A stretch of DNA of 64,000 bases, taken from positions 15,840 to 79,839 of the forward strand of contig MEQX01000050.1 in the NCBI GenBank assembly GCA_001770415.1. The letters are read 5' to 3'. The DNA comes from Betaproteobacteria bacterium RIFCSPLOWO2_02_FULL_63_19 (GTDB lineage Bacteria > Pseudomonadota > Gammaproteobacteria > Burkholderiales > SG8-39). Positions 51,412 through 59,619 of the stretch are shown here, one piece after another (the first letter of the stretch is position 1; every line of letters starts with the position of its first letter). The notes under the pieces were generated by a model, which did no database searches, was not told the DNA's origin, and saw nothing but the letters and a program-made list of their open reading frames with translations. The position numbers were made by a program, and so were the translations under genes.

Positions 51412-53820
51412 ATGCGGCTTCTCTGGTTGCGACAGATCCGGGTGTCCCGTCTTGCGCGTGTGGTTTGCAGTCTGCTGTTCCTCTATCTTGCGTCGCCCGC
51501 GTGGCCGTTCGATTTCGTCGATAACGGAAATGGAACGATCACGGACACTGCAACGGGATTGCAGTGGATGCGCTGCACGATGGGTGAGCAATGGACCGGA
51601 TCGGGCTGCTCTGGGAGCGCGACTTACTACACTTGGGCGGCCGCGAATGCCCTGAGTTCCACCGTCACTTTCGCCGGCGCGAGCGACTGGCGCCTGCCAA
51701 CCATCGACGAGCTCAAGACCCTCATTGACAGTTCCCACCGGCCGGCGATCGACCCGACGGCGTTTCCAGGAGGGTTGTATTCGGCCCGATACTGGAGTTC
51801 AACCGTCCACTCCGCTTACCAGGACTATGCATGGTACGTCATGTTCGATGTGGGCAATGACACCGCGAACGCGCAGACGGTCAGCATCAATGTTCGCATG
51901 GTTCGCGATCCGGGCACCGGCGGATCGCAAACGGGCAGCACGTTCGATGTCACCGCTGCCGCCAGCGGCGATGCGTCCGCGCTTACCTTGAGCTTGACCT
52001 TGCAAGTCAACGCCGCCGATGTCGGCAGCCAGGGAAGCATCTTTCTCGGAGCATTGGTGCCTGGCGCGGCGCCCGGGGGGGCATGGTTTCTGCACGATGG
52101 CAGCGGCTGGGGGCCATGGAATGACGGGCCACTTACCGCACACTCTTCCGGATCGCTACCGGCGAGCAAGACGATCCAGTTGTTGAGCAACACCGACGTT
52201 TCCGGGCTGGCCGGCACACAAGTCTTTGCGGGCTACGGTCGCAGCGGCGACGAGATGCTCGCGCGTGGGCAAGTCAAACTCGGCTATGTCATCCCCAGTT
52301 CGACGCTTAGCGATGTGGCCTACGCCCAGGGCGCACTGTTCGGCCAGGATGCGTTCTTCAGTTCCGTGAGCGATGCTACGGCGAAGACAACGGGCGCGCT
52401 GTTGCAGGCGATCCTCGCGGTAAATAGCGTGCTTTACACCGACCCGACCGTCTCGCATATCGATACCTTCACCGCGCGCAAGGAGGCGGCCGACAACGCG
52501 CTCAGCATTCTGGAAAAGTACGTGCAGGAAGCCGAGGCCGTTCTCGCCGCGGACACACGTTCCGCACGACGTACCGCCGCACGGGCGCTCAATCCCGAGG
52601 ATGTACTGGCTACGGTTGCGGCCGGCCCGGTGACAGGGCAGCTCAAGACGCTGATGAGCAAATATGGCGTCGGTGCGCGCGAGGCCAAGACGATCCTTGA
52701 CAACGCCATGGCCGGCCTGAGCAGCGAGTACAACAACAGCGCAAATTTCTACGACAAAGCCGCACGTACCGCCCAGTTGGTGAAGGAAGGCTCGGGCCTG
52801 GCTCTGACTCTGGTCGGCACGGCAGCGACCGCCGGTGCGGCGGGGGGAGCGCTGACGCTTGGGGAAGCGACAATAACGCTAATCACCGGCACCGACGGCG
52901 TCGTCAAGGTGACCAAGGCAGGCATGGAATTGATCAAGGGGGCAGACATTCAACTTCCCGACGGTAGCACTGCCAGCGCGGTACTTACGACGTTGTCGGA
53001 CACCTCGGAATTGATTTCCTTCGCCGATTTGAGAAAGTGGGGCGATCTGTCGCAAGCGATCCCGAATGTGGTCAACATCACGCTGAAAACCAACGATGCT
53101 CTGCAGGATGGCGAGCTGAATCTCGGCGCCCATACGTTCAGGCTCAAACCGCTGGCCAAGCCGGTGTCGTCCGCTGTTACCGACAAGTTGGCGCCCCCGC
53201 AAGGCACCATTCCCTCGACGATGACCGGTAAATACCGAATTGAGGGCAAAGCGGTGGAAGTCACCGCACAGCCCCAGCCCGTCAAGGACGTCATCGCGAT
53301 GCTGCCGCCGGAAGACCGGCTGGCGGAGATCGCCAATATCCCGCCCGGCGATGGCGCAAGTGGCAATGGGCAGTTGCAATCGATGACGTTGGTCTACAAC
53401 TACACGCGGCAGGACAAGCCGTTGGTACCCTCCGGCTACTGTTACGGCAGCAGTTCGGCCACCAAGGGTAGCTATTACTTTACAAGCAATACCAGCCAAG
53501 GCGGCTCGAACTGGGGCTACATCACCAGCAGCGGCAGCAGTTTTACCGCCAGTTGCACAAATGCGAACTGTACGACCCAGATTTCGTGCCAGGGGACGAT
53601 CAGCGGCACGACGGGTTCGGCGGGTCTGAGCATGACGTGCACGCAGGGAAGCACCACGCTGAATATCACCGGTACCACGAGTTCCGGCCTGAGTCTGGTG
53701 TCGGGTACCGGCTCCGGGCAAACCTACGATCAGACGCAGGGAAAATATGTGACATGCGACGGATTGAATGTCAGCGGTACCGTGTCCGGCAGCTTCGGGG
53801 TCGGTAGCGCAGCACCGTAG
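51412..53820 (+). CDS. Large exported protein with N-terminal DUF1566 domain
   Basis: An 802-residue secreted or surface protein. A signal peptide (LARVVCSLLFLYLASPAWP) is followed by a DUF1566/Lcl-type domain: FVDNGNGTITDTATGLQW, ASDWRLPTIDELKTLID, YWSSTVHSAYQDYAWYVMF. Next is a beta-rich module (GAWFLHDGSGWGPWNDGPL, IQLLSNTDVSGLAGTQVF, ARGQVKLGYVI) that I recall from other betaproteobacterial exported proteins, then a helical Ala-rich region (about 370-560) and a Gly/Ser/Thr/Cys-rich end with paired cysteines (SCTNANCTTQISC). No anchor or autotransporter domain was seen. The ATG at 51412 sits 7 bases after GGGAG. DUF1566 proteins include adhesins and the lipoprotein Lcl; the function here is unknown. 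Confidence 0.75.
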   Translation: MRLLWLRQIRVSRLARVVCSLLFLYLASPAWPFDFVDNGNGTITDTATGLQWMRCTMGEQWTGSGCSGSATYYTWAAANALSSTVTFAGASDWRLPTIDELKTLIDSSHRPAIDPTAFPGGLYSARYWSSTVHSAYQDYAWYVMFDVGNDTANAQTVSINVRMVRDPGTGGSQTGSTFDVTAAASGDASALTLSLTLQVNAADVGSQGSIFLGALVPGAAPGGAWFLHDGSGWGPWNDGPLTAHSSGSLPASKTIQLLSNTDVSGLAGTQVFAGYGRSGDEMLARGQVKLGYVIPSSTLSDVAYAQGALFGQDAFFSSVSDATAKTTGALLQAILAVNSVLYTDPTVSHIDTFTARKEAADNALSILEKYVQEAEAVLAADTRSARRTAARALNPEDVLATVAAGPVTGQLKTLMSKYGVGAREAKTILDNAMAGLSSEYNNSANFYDKAARTAQLVKEGSGLALTLVGTAATAGAAGGALTLGEATITLITGTDGVVKVTKAGMELIKGADIQLPDGSTASAVLTTLSDTSELISFADLRKWGDLSQAIPNVVNITLKTNDALQDGELNLGAHTFRLKPLAKPVSSAVTDKLAPPQGTIPSTMTGKYRIEGKAVEVTAQPQPVKDVIAMLPPEDRLAEIANIPPGDGASGNGQLQSMTLVYNYTRQDKPLVPSGYCYGSSSATKGSYYFTSNTSQGGSNWGYITSSGSSFTASCTNANCTTQISCQGTISGTTGSAGLSMTCTQGSTTLNITGTTSSGLSLVSGTGSGQTYDQTQGKYVTCDGLNVSGTVSGSFGVGSAAP

Positions 53821-54120
53821 GAGGGCGGGCAGCGCGGCTGCAGATCGATGCGGTCTTTGACAGGTCGGATTGTTTTGGCTCGCGCAACCGGCACGGGTGT
53901 TCTCGTCGGCGCCCGGAGCGCGGCGATCGCTGCCGCCTGCGCGGCGCCGGCGGACCGTGCTGTAAGGTTCCAGTCAGCTTCACCCCGACGATTTGGCCAA
54001 ACAGCCATCTAATTTATACTCGCACCGAAGTTCCAAGCAAGGGTCCGGAAACTGCTGCTGAGAGATACGGTGTTACGCGACCCACTTAAGTTGCCAACTT
54101 GTAGTGCGGGAGAAAATGAG
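53821..54120. other. Intergenic region before the methyltransferase gene
   Basis: No gene is supported. It contains a promoter candidate (53993-54020) and, within the leader, a small stem with arms CACTTAAGTT and AACTTGTAGTG (about 54081-54104) just before the ribosome site of the methyltransferase gene. Confidence 0.45.
53993..54020 (+). promoter_or_regulatory. Probable sigma-70 promoter of the methyltransferase gene
   Basis: TTGGCC (53993-53998) and TATACT (54015-54020) are 16 bases apart, about 100 bases before the ATG at 54121. Confidence 0.4.
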
Positions 54121-54939
54121 ATGACGACGATTCATTGCGTGCGCAGATGGCTTATGGCGATCGCCATTGGCGTGATGGCTGTCTGCGCTCAAGCGCAGGC
54201 GGCGGAGGAATGGAAGCCCACCCTCGGCCAACCCGGCAAGGATGTGATCTGGCTGCCCTCGCCACAACTGCTCGTGGACAAGATGCTCGATATGGCGAGG
54301 GTCACGCCTGCAGATTTCGTCATGGATCTGGGTTCAGGTGATGGCCGCACCGTCATCACCGCGGCAAAGCGTGGCGCGCGTGCGCTCGGCATCGAGTTCG
54401 ACCCGAACATGGTCGGACTGTCCCGACGCAACGCCGCCGCCGCAGGAGTGGGAGACAAGGCGAAATTCGTCGAGGCGGACATTTTCGAGACTGACCTTTC
54501 GCAGGCAACTGTCATCACGCTGTTCCTGCTGCCCGAACTGAACATGAAGCTGCGCCCGAAGTTGCTGGACATGAGGCCCGGCACGCGCATCGTGTCGAAT
54601 TCTTTCGACATGGAAGATTGGGAAGCTGATCAGGTAGCGGACCTCGGATGCGAAACGTACTGCACCGGCTTTCTGTGGATCGTACCCGCCAAAGTGCAGG
54701 GCATATGGCGGCTCGATGACGGCAATCTCGTTCTGCAGCAGAAATTCCAGAAGCTCACAGGCGCTCTCGCGACTGAATCCACCGCTGCCAAGATTACGGC
54801 CGGACGGATGCGCGGAAACGAGATAAGTTTCCTCGTCGGGCGCTCGCAGTACCGGGGACGCGTCGAGGGCGCGGTGATAAAGGGCACCGTTGCGACGGGT
54901 GGCAGCATTACGCGATGGACTGCGCGCCGCCAGACGTGA
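54121..54939 (+). CDS. Class I SAM-dependent methyltransferase with a signal peptide
   Basis: A 272-residue protein with a convincing Sec signal (RRWLMAIAIGVMAVCAQAQAAEE) ahead of a Rossmann methyltransferase domain: motif I VMDLGSGDGRTVITAA, the acidic residue of motif II in ALGIEFDPN, motif III region KFVEADIFETDL, and LFLLPELNMKLRPKLLDM. The C-terminal 90 residues form a separate beta-rich segment (ISFLVGRSQYRGRVEG). If exported, its cofactor SAM would have to be available outside the cytoplasm, which is not expected. The ATG at 54121 is preceded by GGGAGAAAATGAG. Substrate unknown. Confidence 0.8.
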   Translation: MTTIHCVRRWLMAIAIGVMAVCAQAQAAEEWKPTLGQPGKDVIWLPSPQLLVDKMLDMARVTPADFVMDLGSGDGRTVITAAKRGARALGIEFDPNMVGLSRRNAAAAGVGDKAKFVEADIFETDLSQATVITLFLLPELNMKLRPKLLDMRPGTRIVSNSFDMEDWEADQVADLGCETYCTGFLWIVPAKVQGIWRLDDGNLVLQQKFQKLTGALATESTAAKITAGRMRGNEISFLVGRSQYRGRVEGAVIKGTVATGGSITRWTARRQT

Positions 54940-55228
54940 ACAGCAGCCGCTCGGCACTGGCTGTCAGCGATTTCGCAGCCACCGAAAGGAGATAGTGGCA
55001 AGTCCGTCAGCGCCGTTCCGGCGCTGCCTTCCTGCTCGGAAGCGCGCAGTATCGCTTCGTCTTTGCGTCCGATCCATGTCTTGAAGTTCGCCTAGAGGAT
55101 CGAACGCCGCCTCTGTAATTGCCGTTGATGGAGCGAGACCGTGTAATGGGTCCGCCAGCGCCACGTGGTGACGGAATCTCCTATAATCCCCGTGCAGCTA
55201 TAGTCGACAGTATGAGGGAAGGAACGAC

Positions 55229-55729
55229 ATGAGCTACACACTGCCGGAGTTTCTCGCGCACGCCGTGGCCCTGGAGCACGAGGCCGCCGAACGCTATCTC
55301 GAACTGGCCGACATGATGGAGTCCTACCGCAACGACGAGGTCTCGTCGGTGTTTCGGGACATGGTCCGTTTTTCGCAGATGCACCGCGACGAGATCAAGG
55401 CGCGGGTCGGATCGATCGAACTGCCCAAGCTCAGGTCCTGGCAGTATCGGTGGCGCACGCCGCCGGAGATGGGCGGCGAAGAGGGTTTCGACTACATGAT
55501 CGAGCCCTACCACGCCCTGAAATATGCGCGCGGAAACGAGGCGCGCGCGATGGAGTATTACCGCTCGGTCGCGACCGAGTCGAAGGATCCCGAGGTACGG
55601 CGGCTGGCCACGGACTTTGCCAACGAGGAAACGGAGCACGTTGCCGCGCTCGACGCGTGGCTGGCGCGCACGGCTAGGCCCTCGTCAACCTGGGAATCGG
55701 ATCCGGATCCGAATGAAGCGTCGGCCTGA
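55229..55729 (+). CDS. Ferritin-like / rubrerythrin-related protein
   Basis: A 166-residue four-helix protein. Helix 1 has ALEHEAAERYLELADMM; helix 2 FRDMVRFSQMHRDEIKARV; helix 3 ALKYARGNEARAMEYYRSVA; helix 4 DFANEETEHVAALDAWL. The second half carries a normal carboxylate-plus-ExxH pattern (ETEH), but in the first half the Glu expected three residues before His is Ser (SQMH), so the di-iron site may be incomplete or altered. No rubredoxin-like Cys domain is present. Probably cytoplasmic, possibly in iron or peroxide handling. Confidence 0.75.
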   Translation: MSYTLPEFLAHAVALEHEAAERYLELADMMESYRNDEVSSVFRDMVRFSQMHRDEIKARVGSIELPKLRSWQYRWRTPPEMGGEEGFDYMIEPYHALKYARGNEARAMEYYRSVATESKDPEVRRLATDFANEETEHVAALDAWLARTARPSSTWESDPDPNEASA

Positions 55730-55826
55730 GCGCGAACGGGACACTCGGCGCGCCGAATACAATATCTCCGGAGGGCCGTTTCGCATCGCGCGGATCATTT
55801 TGAAATAGATTCTTTGGGGCCGGCGG

Positions 55827-58619
55827 TCACAACGAAATACTGTAGTCCTTCTCCCGCAGCTTCGCCTGCGCGGCCGCCAGTCGCGCCACCGGGACGCGCG
55901 GTCCTGAGCACGAAACGTAGTCGATGCCGATGTGGTGGCAGAAGTGGATCGAGACCGGGTCGCCGCCGTGCTCGCCGCAAATCCCGATCTTCAGGTCCGG
56001 TCGCGTCCGCCGACCGTCCTCGACCGCCATCTGCATCAGCTGACCGACGCCCTTGATGTCGAGCACCTCGAACGGATTGTCCTGCAGGATGCCGGTCTCG
56101 TTATAGGCCGGCAGGAACTTGTTTTCAGCATCTTCGCGGCTGAACGAGAACGTTGCCTGCGTGAGGTCGTTGGTGCCGAAGGAGAAGAACTCCGCATCCT
56201 CGGCCATGCGGGCCGCGCGCACGCAGGCGCGCACCACTTCCAGCATCGTGCCGAACTTGTGTTGCACATTGATTCCGTGCGTCAGTTCGACGATCTTGTG
56301 GCTGCGCTGGACAAGACCGTGGATGCGCTTGAGTTCTTCCACCGTCGCGACCTGCGGCACCATGATTTCCGGGTAGATCTGCGTGCCTTCCTTGGCGCAC
56401 AGGGCGGCCGCCTCGAGAATCGCCTGTATCTGCATCGAGTAGATCTCCGGGTAGCTGATGCCCAGCCGCACGCCGCGGTGCCCCAGCATCGGATTGACCT
56501 CTTCCAGCGCGCGCACCTTCTTCAGGATAGCTTCCTTGCGGTGGATCACGTCGTCTTCCAGGTGCGACTCCTCGAACGCGTGCAGGCCGCCGACCAGTTT
56601 GGTCAATCCGTCAGCGTACTGCTGGTAGAGCTTCGGGCTGAGCAGTTTCAGCGTTTCCGGAAGGTCCTTGAGGGCCTTGATAGAGTCGTGCAGCTGGTGC
56701 AGGTGCGCAATTTCCACCTCGAGCTGCGCCGCGCTGGGCAGAAACTCGTGCATCGGCGGATCGAGCAGGCGCACGGTCACCGGCAGGCCCTTCATCGCCT
56801 TGAAGATGGCCTTGAAGTCGGCGCGCTGGATGGGCAGCAGGCGGTCAAGCGCCGCCTGGCGCTGCTCCAGCGTTTCGGCGAGGATCATTTCCTGCACGAT
56901 GGGCAGACGATCGGTGCTGTTGAACATGCGCTCGGTGCGAACCAGTCCGATCCCGACAGCGCCGAACTGCCTGGCGCGGGTCGCATCCTCCGGCGTGTCG
57001 GCGTTGGCCATCACCTGCAGTCTCGCCACGTCGTCCGCCCACTTGAGCAACGTCACCATTTCGCCGGAAAACGTCGCTTCCACGGTCGGCACTTCGCCCG
57101 CGTAGACGTGCCCGGTACCGCCGTCGATCGTGATGATGTCACCCTCGTGCAGCGTGGTTTCGCCGATGATCGCGTTGCGCGCCTTGTCGTCGATGACGAT
57201 CTGCTCGCATCCGGAAACGCAGGGTTTGCCCATGCCGCGGGCCACCACCGCGGCGTGCGAGGTCTTGCCGCCGCGGCTGGTGAGGATGCCCTGGGCATGG
57301 AAGAAGCCGTGGATGTCATCGGGCTTCGTTTCCTCACGCACGAGAATGATCTTCTCGCCGGCCAGGCCGCGCGCTTCGGCGGCGTTGGCGTCGAACACGA
57401 TCTTGCCCGAGGCCGCGCCGGGCGAGGCGGGCAGACCCTGCGCCAGGGACTTGCCGTGGAAATTCGGAGAGAGCTGGGGCACGAGCAACTGCTCCAGCAT
57501 GGCGGGCTCGACCCGCAGCAACGCTTGTTCTTTGGCGATCAGTCCTTCGCCGAACATTTCGACCGATGTGCGAACCATCGCGCGGGCATTCATCTTCCCG
57601 TTGCGCGTCTGCAGGCAGTAAAGCGTGCCCCGCTCAATGGTGAACTCGAAATCCTGCACCTCGTGGTAATGCGACTCCAGGCGGTTGTGCAGCTCCATCA
57701 ACTGGCGGTAGATCGCCGGCATTTCCTGTTCCATCTCGGCGATCGGTCTCGGGGTGCGGATGCCGGCCACCACGTCTTCGCCCTGGGCGTTGACCAGGTA
57801 TTCGCCGTAGATGACGTTTTCGCCGGTGCCGGGGTTGCGCGTGAATCCCACGCCGGTGCCCGAATCGTCGCCCATGTTGCCGAACACCATGGTGCAGACA
57901 TTGACCGCGGTTCCGTTGGCCATGTCCTTCGTGATCTTGAACTGCTTGCGGTAATCGACCGCGCGCTTGCCCATCCAGGAACGGAATACGGCGCCGACGG
58001 AGATTTCCAACTGTTCGTAGGGGTCGGTCGGGAAAAGCTTGCCGGTCTGCCGCTGGACGATCGCAAGAAACTCGGCCGACAGTTCCTTCAGGTGTGCCGC
58101 CTCGAGATCGACGTCCTGCTGCGCGCCGTACTTGCGCTTGATCGCGGCCATGCGTTCGTCGAAATGCTTGTCGGCGACATCCAGCGCGATTTTGCCGAAA
58201 AGCTGGATGAACCGGCGGTACGCATCGTACGCAAAACGCTCGTTTTTCGTCTGCTTGATCAGGCCCTTCAACGACGTCTCGTTGAGTCCCAGGTTGAGTA
58301 TGGTGTCCATCATCCCCGGCATGGACATTGCCGACCCGGAACGCACCGAAACGAGCAGCGGATTCTCCGCATTGCCGAAACCCTTGCCGGTCTTCTTCTC
58401 CAGCGCCTTCATGTGGCTCTTGATGCCGTCCATCAGGCCTGCGGGCAACTGGTTCTTTTCCAGGTAGGCGAGGCACGCCTCGGTGGTGATCGTGAAGCCC
58501 GGCGGTACGTTCAGACCGATCTGCGTCATCTCGCACAGGTTGGCGCCCTTGCCGCCCAGGAGCAACTTGTCCTTGCCGTCGCCTTCTTCGAAGGTGTAGA
58601 TGTATTGCTTGCTGGTCAT
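55827..58619 (-). CDS. ppdK: Pyruvate, phosphate dikinase
   Basis: Interconverts pyruvate, ATP and phosphate with PEP, AMP and pyrophosphate. Full length at 930 residues. The N-terminal nucleotide-binding domain starts YIYTFEEGDGKDKLLLGGKGANL and has VPPGFTITTEAC. The central swivel domain carries the phospho-His in LTSRGGKTSHAAVVARG. The C-terminal barrel has ILAETLEQRQAAL, SFGTNDLTQATFSFSREDA and the catalytic Cys in GICGEHGGDP. With MaeB it would allow PEP formation from malate via pyruvate; it can also work in the glycolytic direction. No PPDK regulatory protein gene is adjacent. Confidence 0.95.
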   Translation of the reverse strand: MTSKQYIYTFEEGDGKDKLLLGGKGANLCEMTQIGLNVPPGFTITTEACLAYLEKNQLPAGLMDGIKSHMKALEKKTGKGFGNAENPLLVSVRSGSAMSMPGMMDTILNLGLNETSLKGLIKQTKNERFAYDAYRRFIQLFGKIALDVADKHFDERMAAIKRKYGAQQDVDLEAAHLKELSAEFLAIVQRQTGKLFPTDPYEQLEISVGAVFRSWMGKRAVDYRKQFKITKDMANGTAVNVCTMVFGNMGDDSGTGVGFTRNPGTGENVIYGEYLVNAQGEDVVAGIRTPRPIAEMEQEMPAIYRQLMELHNRLESHYHEVQDFEFTIERGTLYCLQTRNGKMNARAMVRTSVEMFGEGLIAKEQALLRVEPAMLEQLLVPQLSPNFHGKSLAQGLPASPGAASGKIVFDANAAEARGLAGEKIILVREETKPDDIHGFFHAQGILTSRGGKTSHAAVVARGMGKPCVSGCEQIVIDDKARNAIIGETTLHEGDIITIDGGTGHVYAGEVPTVEATFSGEMVTLLKWADDVARLQVMANADTPEDATRARQFGAVGIGLVRTERMFNSTDRLPIVQEMILAETLEQRQAALDRLLPIQRADFKAIFKAMKGLPVTVRLLDPPMHEFLPSAAQLEVEIAHLHQLHDSIKALKDLPETLKLLSPKLYQQYADGLTKLVGGLHAFEESHLEDDVIHRKEAILKKVRALEEVNPMLGHRGVRLGISYPEIYSMQIQAILEAAALCAKEGTQIYPEIMVPQVATVEELKRIHGLVQRSHKIVELTHGINVQHKFGTMLEVVRACVRAARMAEDAEFFSFGTNDLTQATFSFSREDAENKFLPAYNETGILQDNPFEVLDIKGVGQLMQMAVEDGRRTRPDLKIGICGEHGGDPVSIHFCHHIGIDYVSCSGPRVPVARLAAAQAKLREKDYSISL

Positions 58620-58658
58620 GGTCGCGTTCCTGTGCGTTTTTGGCTGCGGAAATACGCA

Positions 58659-58664
58659 ATTATA
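58659..58664 (-). promoter_or_regulatory. -10 element of ppdK
   Basis: TATAAT on the minus strand, followed by TGCG, 40 bases before the ppdK start. No clear -35. Confidence 0.35.
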
Positions 58665-58789
58665 ACGGCGAGGCGCGGCAAGCTCGACCGCCGAGGCACC
58701 CAGCGGGGCGTGAACGGGTTATTTTCCGGAGCGAAACGGGCGGGCCGACGTGATCATCGACCAATCGTGGGCGGCAAGCCCAACCTACG

Positions 58790-58795
58790 TATAAT
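58790..58795 (+). promoter_or_regulatory. -10 element of the small exported protein gene
   Basis: Perfect TATAAT, again followed by TGCG, 37 bases before the ATG at 58833. No clear -35. Confidence 0.4.
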
Positions 58796-58832
58796 TGCGC
58801 AATACAAATCTTATCCAGCGAGAAATCCTCAC

Positions 58833-59192
58833 ATGAGTCTCCGTATTCTTCTCGTGATCTCTTGCGTGTTTTCCGCCGCGGCGATTGCTGCCGATGGCAT
58901 GCCGGCGGGGCATCCCCCGATCGGGGCGAAAGCCCAGGCGCCAAGAGGGCAGCTGCCACAGAAGGGCAAGGTGGTCAGCGTTATAGACGTGCCTCAATAT
59001 ACGTATCTTGAGGTCGCGCAGGGCAAGAAGATCTCCTGGATCGCCGCGCCCCGCGTAACCGCGAAAAAGGGCGACATCATTCGATTTGACAACGGCATGC
59101 CGATGGGCGAATTTCACAGCAAGACGCTGAATCGCGATTTTGCGAATATTTCCTTCGTCAGCCGGGTGGTCGTCACGAAGGAAAAGGAATAG
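58833..59192 (+). CDS. Small exported protein, NrfJ-like
   Basis: A 119-residue periplasmic protein. Signal peptide SLRILLVISCVFSAAAIAAD, a Pro/Gly linker, then a compact beta-rich domain (GKVVSVIDVPQYTYLEVAQG, KISWIAAPRVTAKKGDIIRF, NISFVSRVVV) that resembles the OB-fold-like domain of NrfJ-related proteins as I remember them; this assignment is tentative. The Met/His/Pro stretch GMPAGHPPIG could bind metal. The frame is open far upstream on this strand, but only as an antisense shadow of ppdK; the ATG at 58833 is followed at once by the signal peptide and preceded by a TATAAT. Confidence 0.7.
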   Translation: MSLRILLVISCVFSAAAIAADGMPAGHPPIGAKAQAPRGQLPQKGKVVSVIDVPQYTYLEVAQGKKISWIAAPRVTAKKGDIIRFDNGMPMGEFHSKTLNRDFANISFVSRVVVTKEKE

Positions 59193-59269
59193 CACGCCGC
59201 CTGGCATTCGGGCATCCCGCAGAGGCGGCAAGCGGCCGACGGGTGACGGGTATATAGGGAGCTAAACAT

Positions 59270-59509
59270 ATGGCGACAGATGAAACCAGAACCAAGGTAA
59301 CCATCCTCACCGGAACCTACCGCATCAAGGGGTACATCGATCTTCTTCCGGGTGCGCGTCTGACAGACTACATCATCGAGGCCAAGGATTTCGTCGCGGT
59401 GACGAGCGCGGAAGTCTACGAGTCGACTCTGGGAGGCCGTCAGGTTTTCGCCGCGCCGTTCATCAACGTGAACCGCGACCATATCCAGATTGTCACGCCG
59501 GGGCATTGA
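59270..59509 (+). CDS. Small conserved-looking hypothetical protein
   Basis: A 79-residue protein with all-beta character: TKVTILTGTYRIKGYIDLLPG, RLTDYIIEAKDFVAVTSAEV, FAAPFINVNRDHIQIVTP. The pattern suggests a small beta-barrel, somewhat like a PilZ- or Sm-type fold; I do not recognise the family with certainty. The start is ATG at 59270 after GGGAGCTAAACAT. It lies 77 bases after the small exported protein gene on the same strand. No signal peptide. Confidence 0.65.
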   Translation: MATDETRTKVTILTGTYRIKGYIDLLPGARLTDYIIEAKDFVAVTSAEVYESTLGGRQVFAAPFINVNRDHIQIVTPGH

Positions 59510-59619
59510 ACGGTTGGACGTAATTGCGTCACCGTCGTCCCGGAGTTGGGATTTTGCACGGACGAACGGCCGTACGCGCGGTTTCCCGATCGAGTACTGG
59601 ATGAAGTACCGATGAGCGT

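Noticed and set aside
55932-58832. Plus-strand frame of nearly 1000 codons opposite ppdK
   Set aside because: It is the antisense shadow of the high-GC ppdK gene; only its last 120 codons (58833-59192) form a real gene with its own promoter element and signal peptide.
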